Assembly (NCBI GenBank): GCA_035236585.1
Contig: CP141132.1
Coordinates: 20,187,945-20,251,944 of the forward strand
Length of the DNA: 64,000 nucleotides
Source of the DNA: Warburgia ugandensis
Taxonomy: Eukaryota; Streptophyta; Magnoliopsida; Canellales; Canellaceae
Direction: 5' to 3'
The translations under genes and the position numbers were made by a program. This document shows positions 1-11,900 of this stretch, piece by piece. The first letter of the stretch is position 1; each line of letters begins with the position of its first letter. The notes under the pieces are model-generated. The model was not told where the DNA came from. It searched no databases and saw nothing but the letters and a program-made list of their open reading frames with translations.

Positions 1-235
1 CAAGCCTCTTTGGCTTAATCTACAAAAGATAAGACCAAATTAGAGTCATTTGAACCTACATTAATTATCTGATAAACTCTAATGATCATCTGATTGTTAA
101 TTTTGACAAATTAATTATTGGATAGTCAATTGGAGCTAAATTCAAAATCAAAATAAATATTACAAATTTGATTAGTTAGATGATCTAATTGAATGCTAAA
201 TTAGGGCTATTTTGGCCAAAATTGAACACTTAACA
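1..235 (-). repeat. 3' LTR of Athila/Tat-like element A1 (cut by window edge)
   Basis: This is a direct repeat of 7375-7608. On the minus strand both copies begin TGTTAAGTGTTCAATTTTGG, a normal TG start for an LTR. Only the first 235 bases of the LTR are in the window and the rest lies to the left. The two copies differ by scattered substitutions and small indels, so A1 is not recent. Confidence 0.85.
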
Positions 236-247
236 CACCCCAACCAG
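236..247 (-). other. Polypurine tract of A1
   Basis: On the minus strand the bases directly before the LTR start read CTGGTTGGGGTG. A G-rich purine run touching the TG of the 3' LTR is the usual plus-strand priming site of an LTR retrotransposon, and it fixes the element as minus-strand. Confidence 0.7.
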
Positions 248-2030
248 TATTTTGCTAGTCCCAAGTAAAACATGCAAAAAACCAAATTTCAAAATTTTAA
301 AAATTATTTTTAAGTCAACTCCACTTTTTCCTTGGAGAATTATCTTCAATGAATTCATCAACTTTAGCAAACTAATAAAAATGACTGAAGAATTCAAAAC
401 CCTACCCATATGCTAAAGATATTCTACTTAAGCTCAGATCTCAAAGTGAGTGTGCGAGTGTACAATCTACACAAAATAATCTTTCTCTCTAAGTAGACTT
501 CTAACTTTTAAACTCCATCTAAAATATGTTTGGACCTCAATCCTCACTAATGACATATACTCAGAAATAAAATCTATCAAATAGAGGGTTCAAATCATAT
601 TTCTCTTTTAAATATGTGAAGAGAGTCAATGGAAGCAGATTTATCTCACAAATACTCATGAAAAATGAGAGTAACTAAGGAACGTAATTATTGATCCCTT
701 TGGAATGGATGCCATTACCTTTGAATATTTACAAATACTACTCTTTAAACCCTATCCATTCATTTTCTTATTAAGACTATATTTCTCCTATAATCAATAG
801 GTCTTTAATTGGGAGGAAACAAAGGCTTAGGACAAGGTACCAAAGAAAGGGTATAAGGGTATTCAAAGTTTCCTAAAAAATAAGCAGAGGTCTTCTAAAG
901 TTAACAATTCTTTCTTTCCTTTGCTAAAGTAAATATTTCTTTTTCCACTTTTCTTCGCATTTTTCAAACTTTTTTTTTTTTCAACCTTTGGAATCACTTT
1001 GAAGAACTTTGTTTTTCTTGATATTCACTTTTCTACTTTTATTGCAACTAACAAGTATATTTCTTAATTCATATCTAACTTATTCTTTTAAAGAGAATGA
1101 GTAATGGATAATTTATACTGGGTTAATATGGGTAAAGGTTAAATTGGGTGACAAAAGAAAAGGCTTTATATAAAAGGCTCAAATTGGCTACCTAGTGGCA
1201 AAAATACTTTTGGTAGGCTTTATGTCTCTAGGTTAACAACAAGGATGACCTAAATCATTTTCTAGGTTTCCTATAATCTAACAGATTCAATGAAATTTTA
1301 GAATTTTAAAGGTAATACTTTAATTATTCAGGTAATTAGACAAATTTGAGAGTTTGTGGGATCATTTTTCTTTAAGTGCACTGAAGAATATTAAGAGCAA
1401 TTACAGCCTCTTAAAAAGAATGAATGGCTCTTAAACTCACTTAGGTAATAGGTCTTCACTGAATCTCTTCAAGATTTTTAAGTTATAGCTACTTCTCAAT
1501 CTAGACTATCTATATGCAAGTACGTGTACAAATGCAACTTGAGACTTTGCTTTCATGGAATACTTTAGAAAATGAGTAAAATGATGAATTAATCATATTC
1601 AATTCCATTAATAAGCCAAAGTTACCTAAATTGTTCTTCAGAATATCTAATTCTCATCATAGTGTAGGAATCGACTTAAAATTTTTCAAAAATTCCCTAT
1701 CTTTCTCCCTCTCTTTTTTCTTTTTTTTCAATTTTTTATTGAAATTAAGTGAAAAAAACTAACAAAAACTAGAACTTGCTAGAATTCTACACCCCCAACC
1801 TGATAGAAACATTGTCCTTAATGTTTAAAAAGTAGGAGGATGATAATTCATTGAGAAATGCAAAAATTTTTAGGAAGATGTAGAAAAAAAAAATCTAAAA
1901 AGGAAAAAGAAGAAAGTAAAAACTAAGCTGCATAATTTTTACAGATGAAAATTTTCAGAGGAAAAATGTTACTATGTTCGAAACTTCCTAGGGTCCCATA
2001 CGAAATGAACTAGACAGGCCTCTGAAAAGG
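248..2030 (-). other. A1 3' non-coding internal region
   Basis: No open frame of note. The stretch aligns by eye with A2 (about 16950-17900) and A3 (about 34115-35830). Shared landmarks are a 'ttttctaggtttcct' block near 1257, a 'ctcactaaggt / ctcacttaggt' block near 1437, and 'aattctcatca' near 1651. In A2 and A3 this region lies between the end of pol and the 3' LTR. In A1 it almost abuts gag, so pol is missing. Pyrimidine-rich runs occur at about 900-1030 and 1695-1735. Confidence 0.6.
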
Positions 2031-2064
2031 AATGGTGACTAAATTTATCTTACAATTAAAAATT

Positions 2065-3897
2065 TTATATTTCATCACAGGGCAAGATAAATTTATTTTC
2101 AAGCTGCTTCTCATAACTAAAGACAATTGTGTGACCTTGATTCATCCATTTTGGAAATGGAGCAAGGATGTCATATTGCTCAGTGGGTGTGATATTTTCC
2201 GTATCAATAAATTCATCTCTTTTTCTAACAAGTTTTGGTCCTATTTCAACCTTTTTAGGACCAGATTTCTCATTTATGTTACCACTATGAATAATGGTAG
2301 TTGCCTTTGTTTGTGCCATGTTTGTAACTGAAGAATTAATCTCACCTTCCACATCCATATCATCAGGGTTTTCATTTGGTGGAATAGGATAATGCTCTTG
2401 GTCAATGGCATGTAGCATTTGAGACGTCATGTCCTTCAATTCAATCTGGAATCTGTGCTCTCTTTTAACTAGGCTTTAATTTAAGCAATTTTCTTCTCCT
2501 GGTATTGCATGACTTGATGAAAATTATCCTCCACTTTCCTCTTATGTAGAGGAAGGTAAGGTCTAGGAGCAAGTGGTCCTTTTTGGTTATATGGTTGGTG
2601 TTGGGCCTTCTGTGAGACATTAACATTATATTCATTTCTCCAACTAACAGTAGGATGATTACTCCAATTGGAATTATATTTATCTAAAGATGAAAAAAAA
2701 TTTTGGTCATAAGAATGTGTCGGATCATGGATCGCATCTTGAAATACAGGAGCGATAGGACATTCTTGAGTAAGTTGTGTATTACTTTCACAAATATCAC
2801 ACACATGTTTCACTATTTTAGAGTGACATTTTTCCATTTCCATGGCCTCAACTATTCTATCTAGGGATGCTTATTTTATATTCATATCATCTTTTTCAAT
2901 CATAACATGTATTTCTCCCCTATCGAATGTGGTGGTGGACTTAGGCTTGTTTGGGTAAACTACTTTTTCTAAATCATTCCAAGTTTGTGCACTCTTTGCT
3001 AGCCATTCCAAATAATCTTGCACCTCCTTAGGTTGTTTGTTTAAGAATTTGTTATTGCACATCATTTCAACAAACTGGTGCATATTAGATTTAAGTCTTT
3101 CATAAAAGAACCTAATGATACGCCAAAGTTCGTATCCATGATGTGGACAAGTTAACAACAAATCCTTAAAAATCTTTTCTAGCATTGGTAGAAAGTTTCA
3201 TTATTCGTCTGCATAAAATACATTATATTTTGGCAGAGAGCATTTGTCTTATTTATAGGAAAGAACTTATTCAAGAACTTCTTAGTCATTTCTTCCCATG
3301 TTTGTATAGGACCTAATGGCAGTGATTGAAATAACATCTTAGCTTTTACTTTTAAAGAAAAGGAAATAGTTTGAGTCTTACTATGTCTAATTCAATGTTT
3401 AGTGTATGTTGAGTCATGCAAACTTCATTGAATTCTTTTAAATGCATGTAAGGACTCTCACTATCCAACCCATTGAATTTGGAAAGTAATTGAATTACTC
3501 CCACCTTTAATTCAATCATACTTGCATTTGGAGGTAAAAGTATACATGAAAGTGTGTTGATATAATTAGGTTGTAAATAGTCTCTTAGTGTCTTCCCACA
3601 AGGATTTTGGTTATGCCAATTATCCTCATGCATTTTATGTTGGTCCTTTCTCCTATTTCCATGTGTTTGAGAATGATTCCTCCAATGACATATATTATCA
3701 TTAAATAGAGGAGGAGGATCATCAGCATCAAAGAGAGGATTGCTTGTCCATGAGGAAACATCATCATTATCTAAGATGAAAGGTGGTTCATCATCATTAA
3801 AGAGTGGATTGATTCTCCATGGGGAAATATCATCTCTATTAATGCTGGGATGTAAATTACCCTTTTGATTAGTGTTTAAATTATTAATTAGGTGCAA
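2065..3897 (-). pseudogene. gag: A1 gag remnant (capsid and zinc knuckle), broken
   Basis: This is the Gag polyprotein of an Athila/Tat-type Ty3/gypsy retrotransposon, which packages element RNA in cytoplasmic particles. It reads right to left in four blocks in two frames: 3897-3352, 3185-2871, 2843-2481 and 2439-2065. The first block has the family motif NTLSCILLPPNAS followed by GVIQLLSKFNGLDSE. The second has the capsid segment CPHHGYELW...FYERL. The third has CDICESNTQLTQEC (2760-2801), a CX2CX4HX4C knuckle with the histidine replaced by glutamine. The N-terminal part holds a short peptide repeat, with WRINPLF and WTSNPLF followed by acidic/proline runs. Frameshifts and stops separate the blocks, so no full protein can be made. 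No protease, RT or integrase follows, unlike in A2. Confidence 0.85.
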
Positions 3898-5058
3898 CTA
3901 ATCATGTCTTTCTCTCTTGTTTTATTTTTTGTTCCTTTATTTCTCTTTTTTGTTCCTTTATTTCCTTTTTTTTGTGTTTAAAAAAAAAAAAACTAACCTA
4001 AATAATGCAACTTAACTTCTAAAATGATGCAAAATCAAGGACACAATCAAATAATCCCTTAAGGCTAATAAGCACCGATATTTTAATTTTCTTGATTTTC
4101 TATGGGGATGATGCTTTTAATTAACCTAATCTAATGGTCCTCCTCTCTTTTGAAGTTGACTACTGCTTACTAATTAAGTTCTATTCTAGAGTGCTTAATA
4201 CAATCCTCATGTTAGGAGGTGTTTATACCTCAACAAATGTTAACGAAAGGTGTGGGAAAATTACTTAGATTTTAAGACACTCACTATAACCATGATGATC
4301 AAAAGTCACTGGGGTGACAATAGATTGTGTCCTATTAAGAGGGTCCTACGAGCATGTGATGACCCTATATGACTCTTCTAATTGATTTTAAATTAATATG
4401 AATTGCAGGGCTACGTGCTTAAGGTGATTATCCTAGGTGGGCCAAGGAGTGGTGATGAAATCCACTCTTGATCTTGTGGGGTTTGGTGCCCTTACTAATT
4501 AATTTCCACACTCCATGATAATTTGATTAGCATATAAATCACCTTAAAGCATTAGACGTGTTCTAAGATGCAATTAAAAGCAATATACTAATGCAAACCC
4601 TAAAAATACAAAAATTATAAAAAATGCTTTCTATATGCAATTATAGTAACAACCAATGTAAACTTATTCTAAATGCAAACCCTCATCTAGGAAATAAATG
4701 AGTGAGAAAAACTTACAGTAGAGTTTCTGATGAAGATCAAGTGTGGGTCACCTTACCCCATACTTGCCCTGTATTATACAATCCTTTAAAAATTAAAATT
4801 GAAATTGCAAATTACAAATGTCCTCCCTACAAGATTCTCTCAAAAGAAAAAAAGAAAGTCCTATTTTAGGAAAGTAGGAAATTTTTCATTTTGGTCAAGA
4901 TCCACTTGCTAATTTCCTCCACTTTCCAATTTTCTAAAAAATAAAGACATAAATAAGTACCAAATTTAGGAAACAAATGCAATTCCTAATGTTTTGATTT
5001 TTGATTTTTTTGAATTTTTTGGATTTTAAATTAAATTTTATGAAAACTCCTTTGCATG
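3898..5058 (-). other. A1 5' leader between primer site and gag
   Basis: Untranslated leader with no convincing frame. It aligns with the A2 leader (26041-26977) and with a plus-strand piece at 61071-61327. The shared segment includes 'ttaatacaatcctcatgttaggaggtg' in A1, read as 'ggttgatacaattctcaag' in A2, and 'tcactataaccat' / 'ccactataacca'. It contains A- and T-runs near 3960-3995. Confidence 0.6.
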
Positions 5059-5076
5059 TCCCTGAAAATAGTACCA
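5059..5076 (-). other. A1 primer binding site (tRNA-Asp type, decayed)
   Basis: The minus strand reads TGGTACTATTTTCAGGGA. The Athila-type primer site complementary to plant tRNA-Asp is TGGCGCCGTTGCCGGGG. Most differences are C-to-T or G-to-A changes, as expected after deamination. It lies 6 bases inside the proposed LTR end. Confidence 0.7.
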
Positions 5077-5503
5077 AATGCTTGTTGATGTGTTTAACTG
5101 CATATGCATAGGCTATTGTAGTATAGCTAATGCAAGTACGGGTCGATCCCATGGGAACTTGACTTAAAAATAAGAGTTTAAACAAAATTTAATTGATAAA
5201 AATTAAAAATAAATAATAATAATAATTACTAAAATTAGAATCAAAATTCAGATCAAATCAACTTCTAAAATATATAGAATTTTTAGTTCTAGAATAAAGA
5301 AGTTAAACTAAATAACAAGAAAGAAAAAAAACTACTTCCCTAGCTTAATCACTGTCACTATCTTCAAATATGGTATTCTTGGAGTTGTTTAGACTTTATA
5401 AAAATCTTCAGCATGTCCTTAATTATAGATTTGCCAGTTGGATTTGTTAGATTCCTCAAAATTGTAAAGATTTGGAGTAATTTGTAATTTTTGGATTTGA
5501 ACG

Positions 5504-5683
5504 GTCTAAATCAAGTTACTAATTTTAGATTAAAGATCAAAGACGTTAATTAACTCTAGGGATGTCTAAATCAAGTTACTAATTTTAGATTAAAGATCAG
5601 AGATATTAATTAACTCCAAGGATGTCTAAATCAAGTTACTAATTTTAGATTAAAGATCAGGGACTTTAATTAACTCCAGGGAT
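5504..5683. repeat. Three-copy 60-bp tandem repeat
   Basis: Units start at 5504, 5564 and 5624 with exactly 60-bp spacing. Each begins 'gtctaaatcaagttac' or close to it and ends 'taactccaggg' or close to it. Copies differ at only a few positions. It lies near the 3' end of the A1 5' LTR. Confidence 0.9.
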
Positions 5684-5969
5684 GGCCTAAGAATAAAATT
5701 AGAAAATTAATTGAAAATCCAATAAGAAACAAAGGAGAAATTGAAGGATTTTGGGAGATTAAGGCTAACCCATTGATTGGGTTAAGGCCTAATTGATCTG
5801 GCTTGGATTGGATTATTCTTGGATAAGAAAAACATAGACAAAGTAAAACTGGAATAGAATGAGACACAGAGAGAATTAAAAATAGGATAGAAATGGAATT
5901 TTAGAAAAATAGCGCGAGTAAAAATGGAATTAACATAAAAATATAATTAAAACGAAAACAAACAAAAAC

Positions 5970-7160
5970 CCGATGAAGAGAAGAAGCCCGTGGAGGAGAT
6001 GGGGTAGAAGGGAGAAGAAGAGGAGGAGGAGGAGGAGAAGAAGAGAAGAGAAGAGAAGGGAAGAGGAGGGGGGAGAAAATGGAAAACCCGTTTCTAGTTT
6101 CAGTCCCTGGGTGACAACACCGTGCTGGGATAGACGATGCTGGTGTTTGGGGAGCCTTATGGTAAAGTGGGTGCATGTTGGGAATTCTAGGCAGTGCTGG
6201 AGCAAAGAAGGAGAAACCAAGGTGCCTGGGCTTGTTGAAGAGGATGTCATGGGCCAGTGTTGGAAGCAGGGAAGTAGACTTGCCTGCTGGGTTCCTACTA
6301 GTTCTGGAAAACCCGACGACAATGTGGTGGCAAACAGGATGAGGCATGATGGAGGTCATCTGGCTGAGGCAACCTAGAGCTGGGGAGAGAGAGAGCTTGG
6401 CTAGAGGAGTTGGTGCTGGTGATCAACGTCGGTGGACTAGTGCAGTGCTGTAGGAATAATAGGGGGGCATGATCTGATGAAGTAGAGAGAGAGAGAGAAG
6501 AGGGAGAAGTAGAGCTGCTGGGTCGATGAAGGTTCTCCTACAAAGGGAGAAACGAAGGGCAGGGATAGATAGGGTGAAGATTGGAGATGGTTCAGTAGCT
6601 TTCAGGTGTAGACAAAGGTGAGGGAGAATTGGAGAAGGGAAGAGAGTAAAGGAGTTATTGAGAGAGAGATTTGAAGAGAGAGATGGAGAGTGATAGAAGG
6701 AGAATGAGATGGAATGTGGGAGAATGAGAGAACCCAATGCAGAGAGGACAAGAGAGAGCTTGGGAGTGGGAATAAGAGAGAGATAGAAGAAGAAGAGTGG
6801 GGAGAGAAGGAGGAGGAAAGGGGAAAGGTAGAGGTTGCCTGCCTACTATGGTGACCTAGACCAAGGGTTGAAGAGAGGAAGAGGGATGAGAATAGGAATA
6901 GAGGAAGAAGGGAATTGGAGGAGTCTACCTCCTACGTCCATCCCCCCCAAGAAAGGAAGTGAGGAGAGCCAACCAAGGAGAAGAGGGAGATGTGGGAGAT
7001 AGAAGGAAATTGGCTAGGAAAAGAAAGAGGGAGAGTGAAGGAGAAGGGTAATGTGGGAGAGAAGGGAAAGAGGAGAAGGGATTGGGGGATCTGCCCTGTA
7101 CGGCCAGCCTAAGATAGAAGTTGGTTTGAAGAGGGAGAGAGAGAGAGAGAAAGGAAAGGG
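5970..7160. repeat. Purine-rich (GA/GGA) strand-asymmetric stretch in A1 LTR
   Basis: The plus strand is dominated by A and G for over a kilobase, with runs such as 'gaggaggaggaggagg' near 6020, a (GA) run near 6484 and another near 7134. In LTR sense this is polypyrimidine. It has no coding reading I believe. Confidence 0.8.
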
Positions 7161-7608
7161 GAGTGATAGTTTTTTTGCTTTCAGTGGCTGGTTTCCTCTT
7201 CTTTATGGACTTCTTCAACCTTCTAAATTCTACTTGTTTCCTTCTCTAATTGATTCCCTTTTTGAATTGTTTCCCTTTCTCCTTAGAACTCCTATTTTTT
7301 AAAGAAATTATCACATCTTGCCTGTTAATCCTTGATGGGTGATCTGCACCATTGAATTTGATCTGATCCATCTAAACATCTTTTGGTTAATTTACAAAAG
7401 TTAAGAGAAAATTAGAGTCATATGAACTGTACATTAATTATTTGATGAGCTCTAATGATCATCTGACCATTAATTTTGACAAATTAATTATTGGATAGTC
7501 AATTGGAGCTAAATTCAAAATCAAACTAAAAATTACAAATTTGGTCCGTTAGATGATCCAATTAAATGCTAAATTAGGGATATTTTAGCCAAAATTGAAC
7601 ACTTAACA

Positions 7609-7613
7609 ACATC
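7609..7613. other. Putative target duplication next to A1 (ACATC)
   Basis: These are the five bases after the A1 LTR end. The partner copy would lie left of the window, so this cannot be confirmed here. Confidence 0.3.
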
Positions 7614-7650
7614 TTATACTAGTTACCTTTGCTCTATAGTAAGAAGCATG

Positions 7651-8640
7651 ATGCCTATTTTATTTGATGATTGGAAACATGTGTCACCACCAATCAAAGA
7701 TTCAATATGGAAGATGATGAAGGTATGTAAATGATATGTATCATATAATATAGTATATACTTTATCTTGTTATTTTCAAATAGAGTAACGTGCTTATTTT
7801 TGCTTTTTAGTCTTCCTTTGATGTACTTGAAGAGAAGGCATGTGCTTTATAAGAAGCTAATGTGTAATGAAGAAAATGGAAGAACTAGCTTCTTTGTAAA
7901 CATATAATTCCAATTATAGATGATCCATTGAGGTTGTATTAAGTGCCTAACATTTATTTTGACATCATTGATTAGGATGTCCATAATTAATTTGAAAGTT
8001 TTACATGTCTCCTAAATTTCAGGTATGTGCTAAACCAACATTTCATTAAATTAATTATAACATTTCAATGCTTTTACTCAAATGTGTAAAGAAAGAGCAC
8101 CAAAGGGAGAAAGGTGCATGAGACCAATCATATTCACTATCACCACTTTAGGTTGGGCTGTTCTATATTGGAAGAAACTAAAGTAAGTATACATGATAGT
8201 TTATTTGTTTCAAATTATACCATAGTTATACATATTTGATTAACTAACCATAGCGTCCTTTTAACATCAAAAGAAAGTCAGGATTATGAATCCCATTAAT
8301 AGCACCGTCCTTTGGAAGATGGCACATTCAGTGGGTTGTAATGCCCAAACCTTTAGAAACTAAGCTACTGCAAAGTCATATCTTGAATTATAAGTGATTA
8401 CACATGTCTACCCTTGTATTACTTGAATTTCTTAAATTAATTAATGGAAGTGATCATGTCCTTGTAATTAAATTATGCAAGAATAGTTGACCCAACAAAG
8501 CAAATCTACAAGAACTCTAAGAGACATTGTTGCAAAGAATGATGTTCTATATAGGGCTATGGGCAATATGGAGGAGCACCCTAGTCGAGTAGGGTGCTTG
8601 CACCTAATGATGAGAAGATCTTGCAAAAGTTTAAAGTAGA
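7651..8640 (+). pseudogene. Transposase_24 (Ptta/En/Spm)-type gene, N-terminal exon remnants
   Basis: Exon-like islands in several frames match, in order, the plant Transposase_24 family found in CACTA transposons. Exon 1 at 7651-7722 reads MPILFDDWKHV then IKDSIWKMMK and stops at an AG|GTATGT donor. An acceptor-like TTTTTAG at 7804-7810 precedes SSFDVLEEK. A block near 8085-8181 includes YHHFRLGCSILEETK before a GTAAG. Near 8286 comes MNPINSTVLWKMAHS. Near 8508 comes IVAKNDVLYRAMG then NMEEHPSRVG, the most conserved motif. Stops and frame changes break it. The C-terminal half is not here; related sequence resumes on the same strand at about 31280. Family assignment is from remembered motifs, not a search. 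Confidence 0.65.
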
Positions 8641-8913
8641 ATTGAGTGATGAGATAAAACTGGTTGTAATTAGGGAGTTGCATATGGGAGGTCTAGATTT
8701 GGCTCCTCATACCCATATTCCTTACTCACATGCTAGCTGCAATTCTCTTATAAAAGAAGTTCAAAAGGACAAATTTCAGCCAAGTAGGTATATACGTAGG
8801 TGGGTCAATGCCTGTTGGCCTAAATGGCCATAAAAACATTATCGTAGTTTCAAAACTTTGATTTTTAAATCAACTAAAAATAAAAACTTGAATAGGAAGC
8901 ATTTACTTCAAAA
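8641..8913. other. Short unassigned stretch
   Basis: An open frame continues to 8833 on the plus strand (…PSRYIRRWVNACWPKWP). It may be a tail of the gene remnant above or chance. I see no other signal. Confidence 0.3.
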
Positions 8914-11900
8914 TGTAGGGAGTCATACAACCACAAAACTACGAATTTAATGGTGAAATGAAATCCAATTTCTACCAAAAATTCAACAAAGTCTCCTCTG
9001 TATTTTGGACCATTGCAAATGACACTTGTAATACAAAATCACCTAATAAACATACACGACATGACACTTGGGAGACTCAATCTCCACACCCAACCATCCA
9101 AATCAAATAAAATTTTCAATAGAAATGCACACTCCAACAGTGGATAAGAAATCAGATATAACGACACTACCCAGGTTTGTCCATACACAGCCATCACATC
9201 CAACTCAAGTACTTGTGCTTACATTTAGTTCACATTACAATTTATATTAATGTACAGTCCATACACAATAACTAAAGTGAAGTCTTGAACAAACCTTATC
9301 ATCTCTGTATTATCCTTAATACTTCACTAGGAGCTATCATCACTTCTGTCTGTTCCATTAGCATGTTAAACTTGTTACTACTCTCTATATATGAGGCATT
9401 GCAAACAAAGCAATGCCTCAGTAAGCTATTGCTTGTGTAGGTGACCACATTTAATATTAGTTTAAGGCATATGAAGTATGACGTATGAAGATCTAAGTTT
9501 CTGTTAAAGTTTATGGATATGAATCATTCATATAAAAAGCTGAATCATCATATGGCAAGAACTTCACGATGCATGGATAATACAGAGTCAGAATCACTTA
9601 TGAAAATGAATGAAAATCTAGTTTCAAACATAAATATAAAAAATATAATATCCAAATGCCATAGCAAGCATAACAATGGACAATACATGCTCATACAACT
9701 GATAAAGCCAATATCAATCAAATCAATCATAATAAGGCATGAAAGCATATCATAAATAACTGAGCATGCAAGCCAATCATGTCTCTAGAGTGTTCCACCA
9801 CACTATCACATCTAGTCATGAGTACTCATACCAATCCTGGGTCCTTCACTTGTAGCTCGCACACCAGGTAGCTCGCTCGGTCTGTAGGCACACCCACATT
9901 TGGCCACTCACATAGGCTTCACCCAATGTATCCATGCCACATGAGCATACAGAATAAGAGTATGGACTGCTATACTGTGTTGACAACCACTCCAGTGTAT
10001 CAACCACTACCACTCATCATCGACACTAAAATGGGAGACTATTGTCCACCATGCATGGGGGATGGTCTGATGTGCATGGGTGGCTTGCTTATGATTACCA
10101 CAAACTGCACACAGTGCCCATTATCATGGTGGTGTCTATCATCCATAATCCTCAAAGGGTGGGGTGGCCAACCTAATGATCCTCCTAGCATAGCATCCAT
10201 CGAGAAGAAACATCTGTCATAAATCAGCGAAACCACAAATTAAGTATCAAAATCAATGCATAACTATCCTCGATAAAATCAAATCGAGAGTAATTGAACA
10301 TATCAAAATCATGCATCCAAAATTAATGTATAATATCCTCAAATAGTCCAATCTATGTAACATGGAAATATATCAAGATACAGTGCATAAATCATGCACA
10401 TTAAAAGGTAGTATACGCCTCAACAATACACGCTAAAAAGTTAGTAGAAAGATCATGAGCTTGGCATACATGTCCATGCATCAAACAGTCCATGTAAATA
10501 AAGTCGTCAAGTAAATAATCATGATTTAGAAAATCCTAGGATAATAAATTTAGTCACCTACCTCAAATGAAGTACCACTCATCTGCACCTCCCAAATTAA
10601 TCAGACCCAACTCTAGTGTGGTCCTCCACAGTTCCATCACCTGGATACATATCACATCCAGTCATACTCAGAATCCACTCTATCTAACTTGGATTCTTAA
10701 TTATACAATATTATGTTTTCGTATTAATTCCATTGCATTCAAGACATTCCAATGATTCCCAGCCCTAGAATCTCAAGGTGGTGCCTACCCTAATTGGCTA
10801 ATAATTCAAATCATACTTAATTGGCCCCACTCATAGCTATTTAGTTCTTCTTCTTAATTATATCAATGCATATTTAGGGCTATTAGGCTCAGATCATATC
10901 AATTTTAGGTAATTTATCATTTAAATCAATTAATTGGGCATTATTATACAAATCTCATGCTCAATCATATCTAATTATAATCGAACCAATCCATTAAATG
11001 ACTAAGATAGTAATCTTACCTTGAACAAGTCAATTTGAATAACCTTTAGTTGTCTGCTTGGTTAGATTGTCCACCGATCGTCTCAATTTTGCTTGATCAT
11101 CAAACATCCATGTTTATCTCATGAAAGATCCTCACTTGATCCCCTTAGATCACATAACAACTTAGTAATTCTAATCAATTAATCTAATTAAGAAATTTAA
11201 ATGGTTCGCATCATCCAATTGGACCAAATTTCATACCTGGATCTTAAGTTGATCTCAATTGTTGATCCAAATCATCTTTATTAATGCTTTAGACCCATAG
11301 TCTTGTATAGATACACTTCATGAGGATCATTACAGACTACTTGGATAAAAAAAAACTAAGTTAGATCATCACAGATCAGGCGATCTAACCTCCGATCAAG
11401 GGTCTGGTCAAATCTACTATTAGATCTTCCTTGATCAAATAATGGGAAGATTGGTTTTGTTCCTTGCGCTACAAGGATCTTGAGGGTACTCTTGACTCTT
11501 AGAGATTCTTCCTGAATTGGTTAGAATCAAAGGTTGAAGCTCAAGGGTAAAATGGGCATACTGGGTCAACTCGGTTCCCTTTGAACGAGTCGAGAACAAG
11601 TTGACTCGGTGAGTCAACCCACCCTAACTTGCTTGGCTAAAAGAGAAAATGATGATGACTGTCGGCTATTCATGCCTAAGTCAACAAATGAGGAAAGGTG
11701 GGGAGGGGAAAGAAAGGTCGACATTGGTGTGCCAATCTATGCGCTCTGGAGTCCCATGCCAATAGCGCCAAGGGAAATCGACAGAAAGAAGGAGAGAAGG
11801 GTAGACCACCTAGAGCCCCGGCATGTAGGCCCAACCATGGACTAGTCATGCCAGTGGAAGGGAGACCAAGAGGGAAAAGAGGAGAGGGGAGAGGGGAATC

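Larger units (their letters stand above)
5083..7608 (-). repeat. 5' LTR of A1
   Basis: On the minus strand it starts TGTTAAGTGTTCAATTTTGG at 7608, matching the copy at 235, and ends ...ACATCAACA near 5083, next to the primer site. Length is about 2.5 kb, like the A2-family LTRs. It contains a 60-bp triple repeat (5504-5683) and a long purine-rich stretch (about 5970-7160). Frames through the purine-rich part are low-complexity and not believed. The left boundary could be off by a few bases. Confidence 0.75.

Noticed and set aside
5212-5226. Short ATA/ATAA repeat
   Set aside because: Too short to be more than ordinary AT-rich leader/LTR sequence.
5973-6377. Arg/Glu-rich open frame of 134 codons, plus strand, with overlapping minus-strand frames
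   Set aside because: It lies inside the purine-rich part of the A1 LTR; the composition explains the absence of stops and there is no motif.
8338-8350. TGTAATGCCCAAACC, resembling a B-family LTR start
   Set aside because: Transposase_24-like coding traces continue on both sides and the following bases do not match B LTRs.
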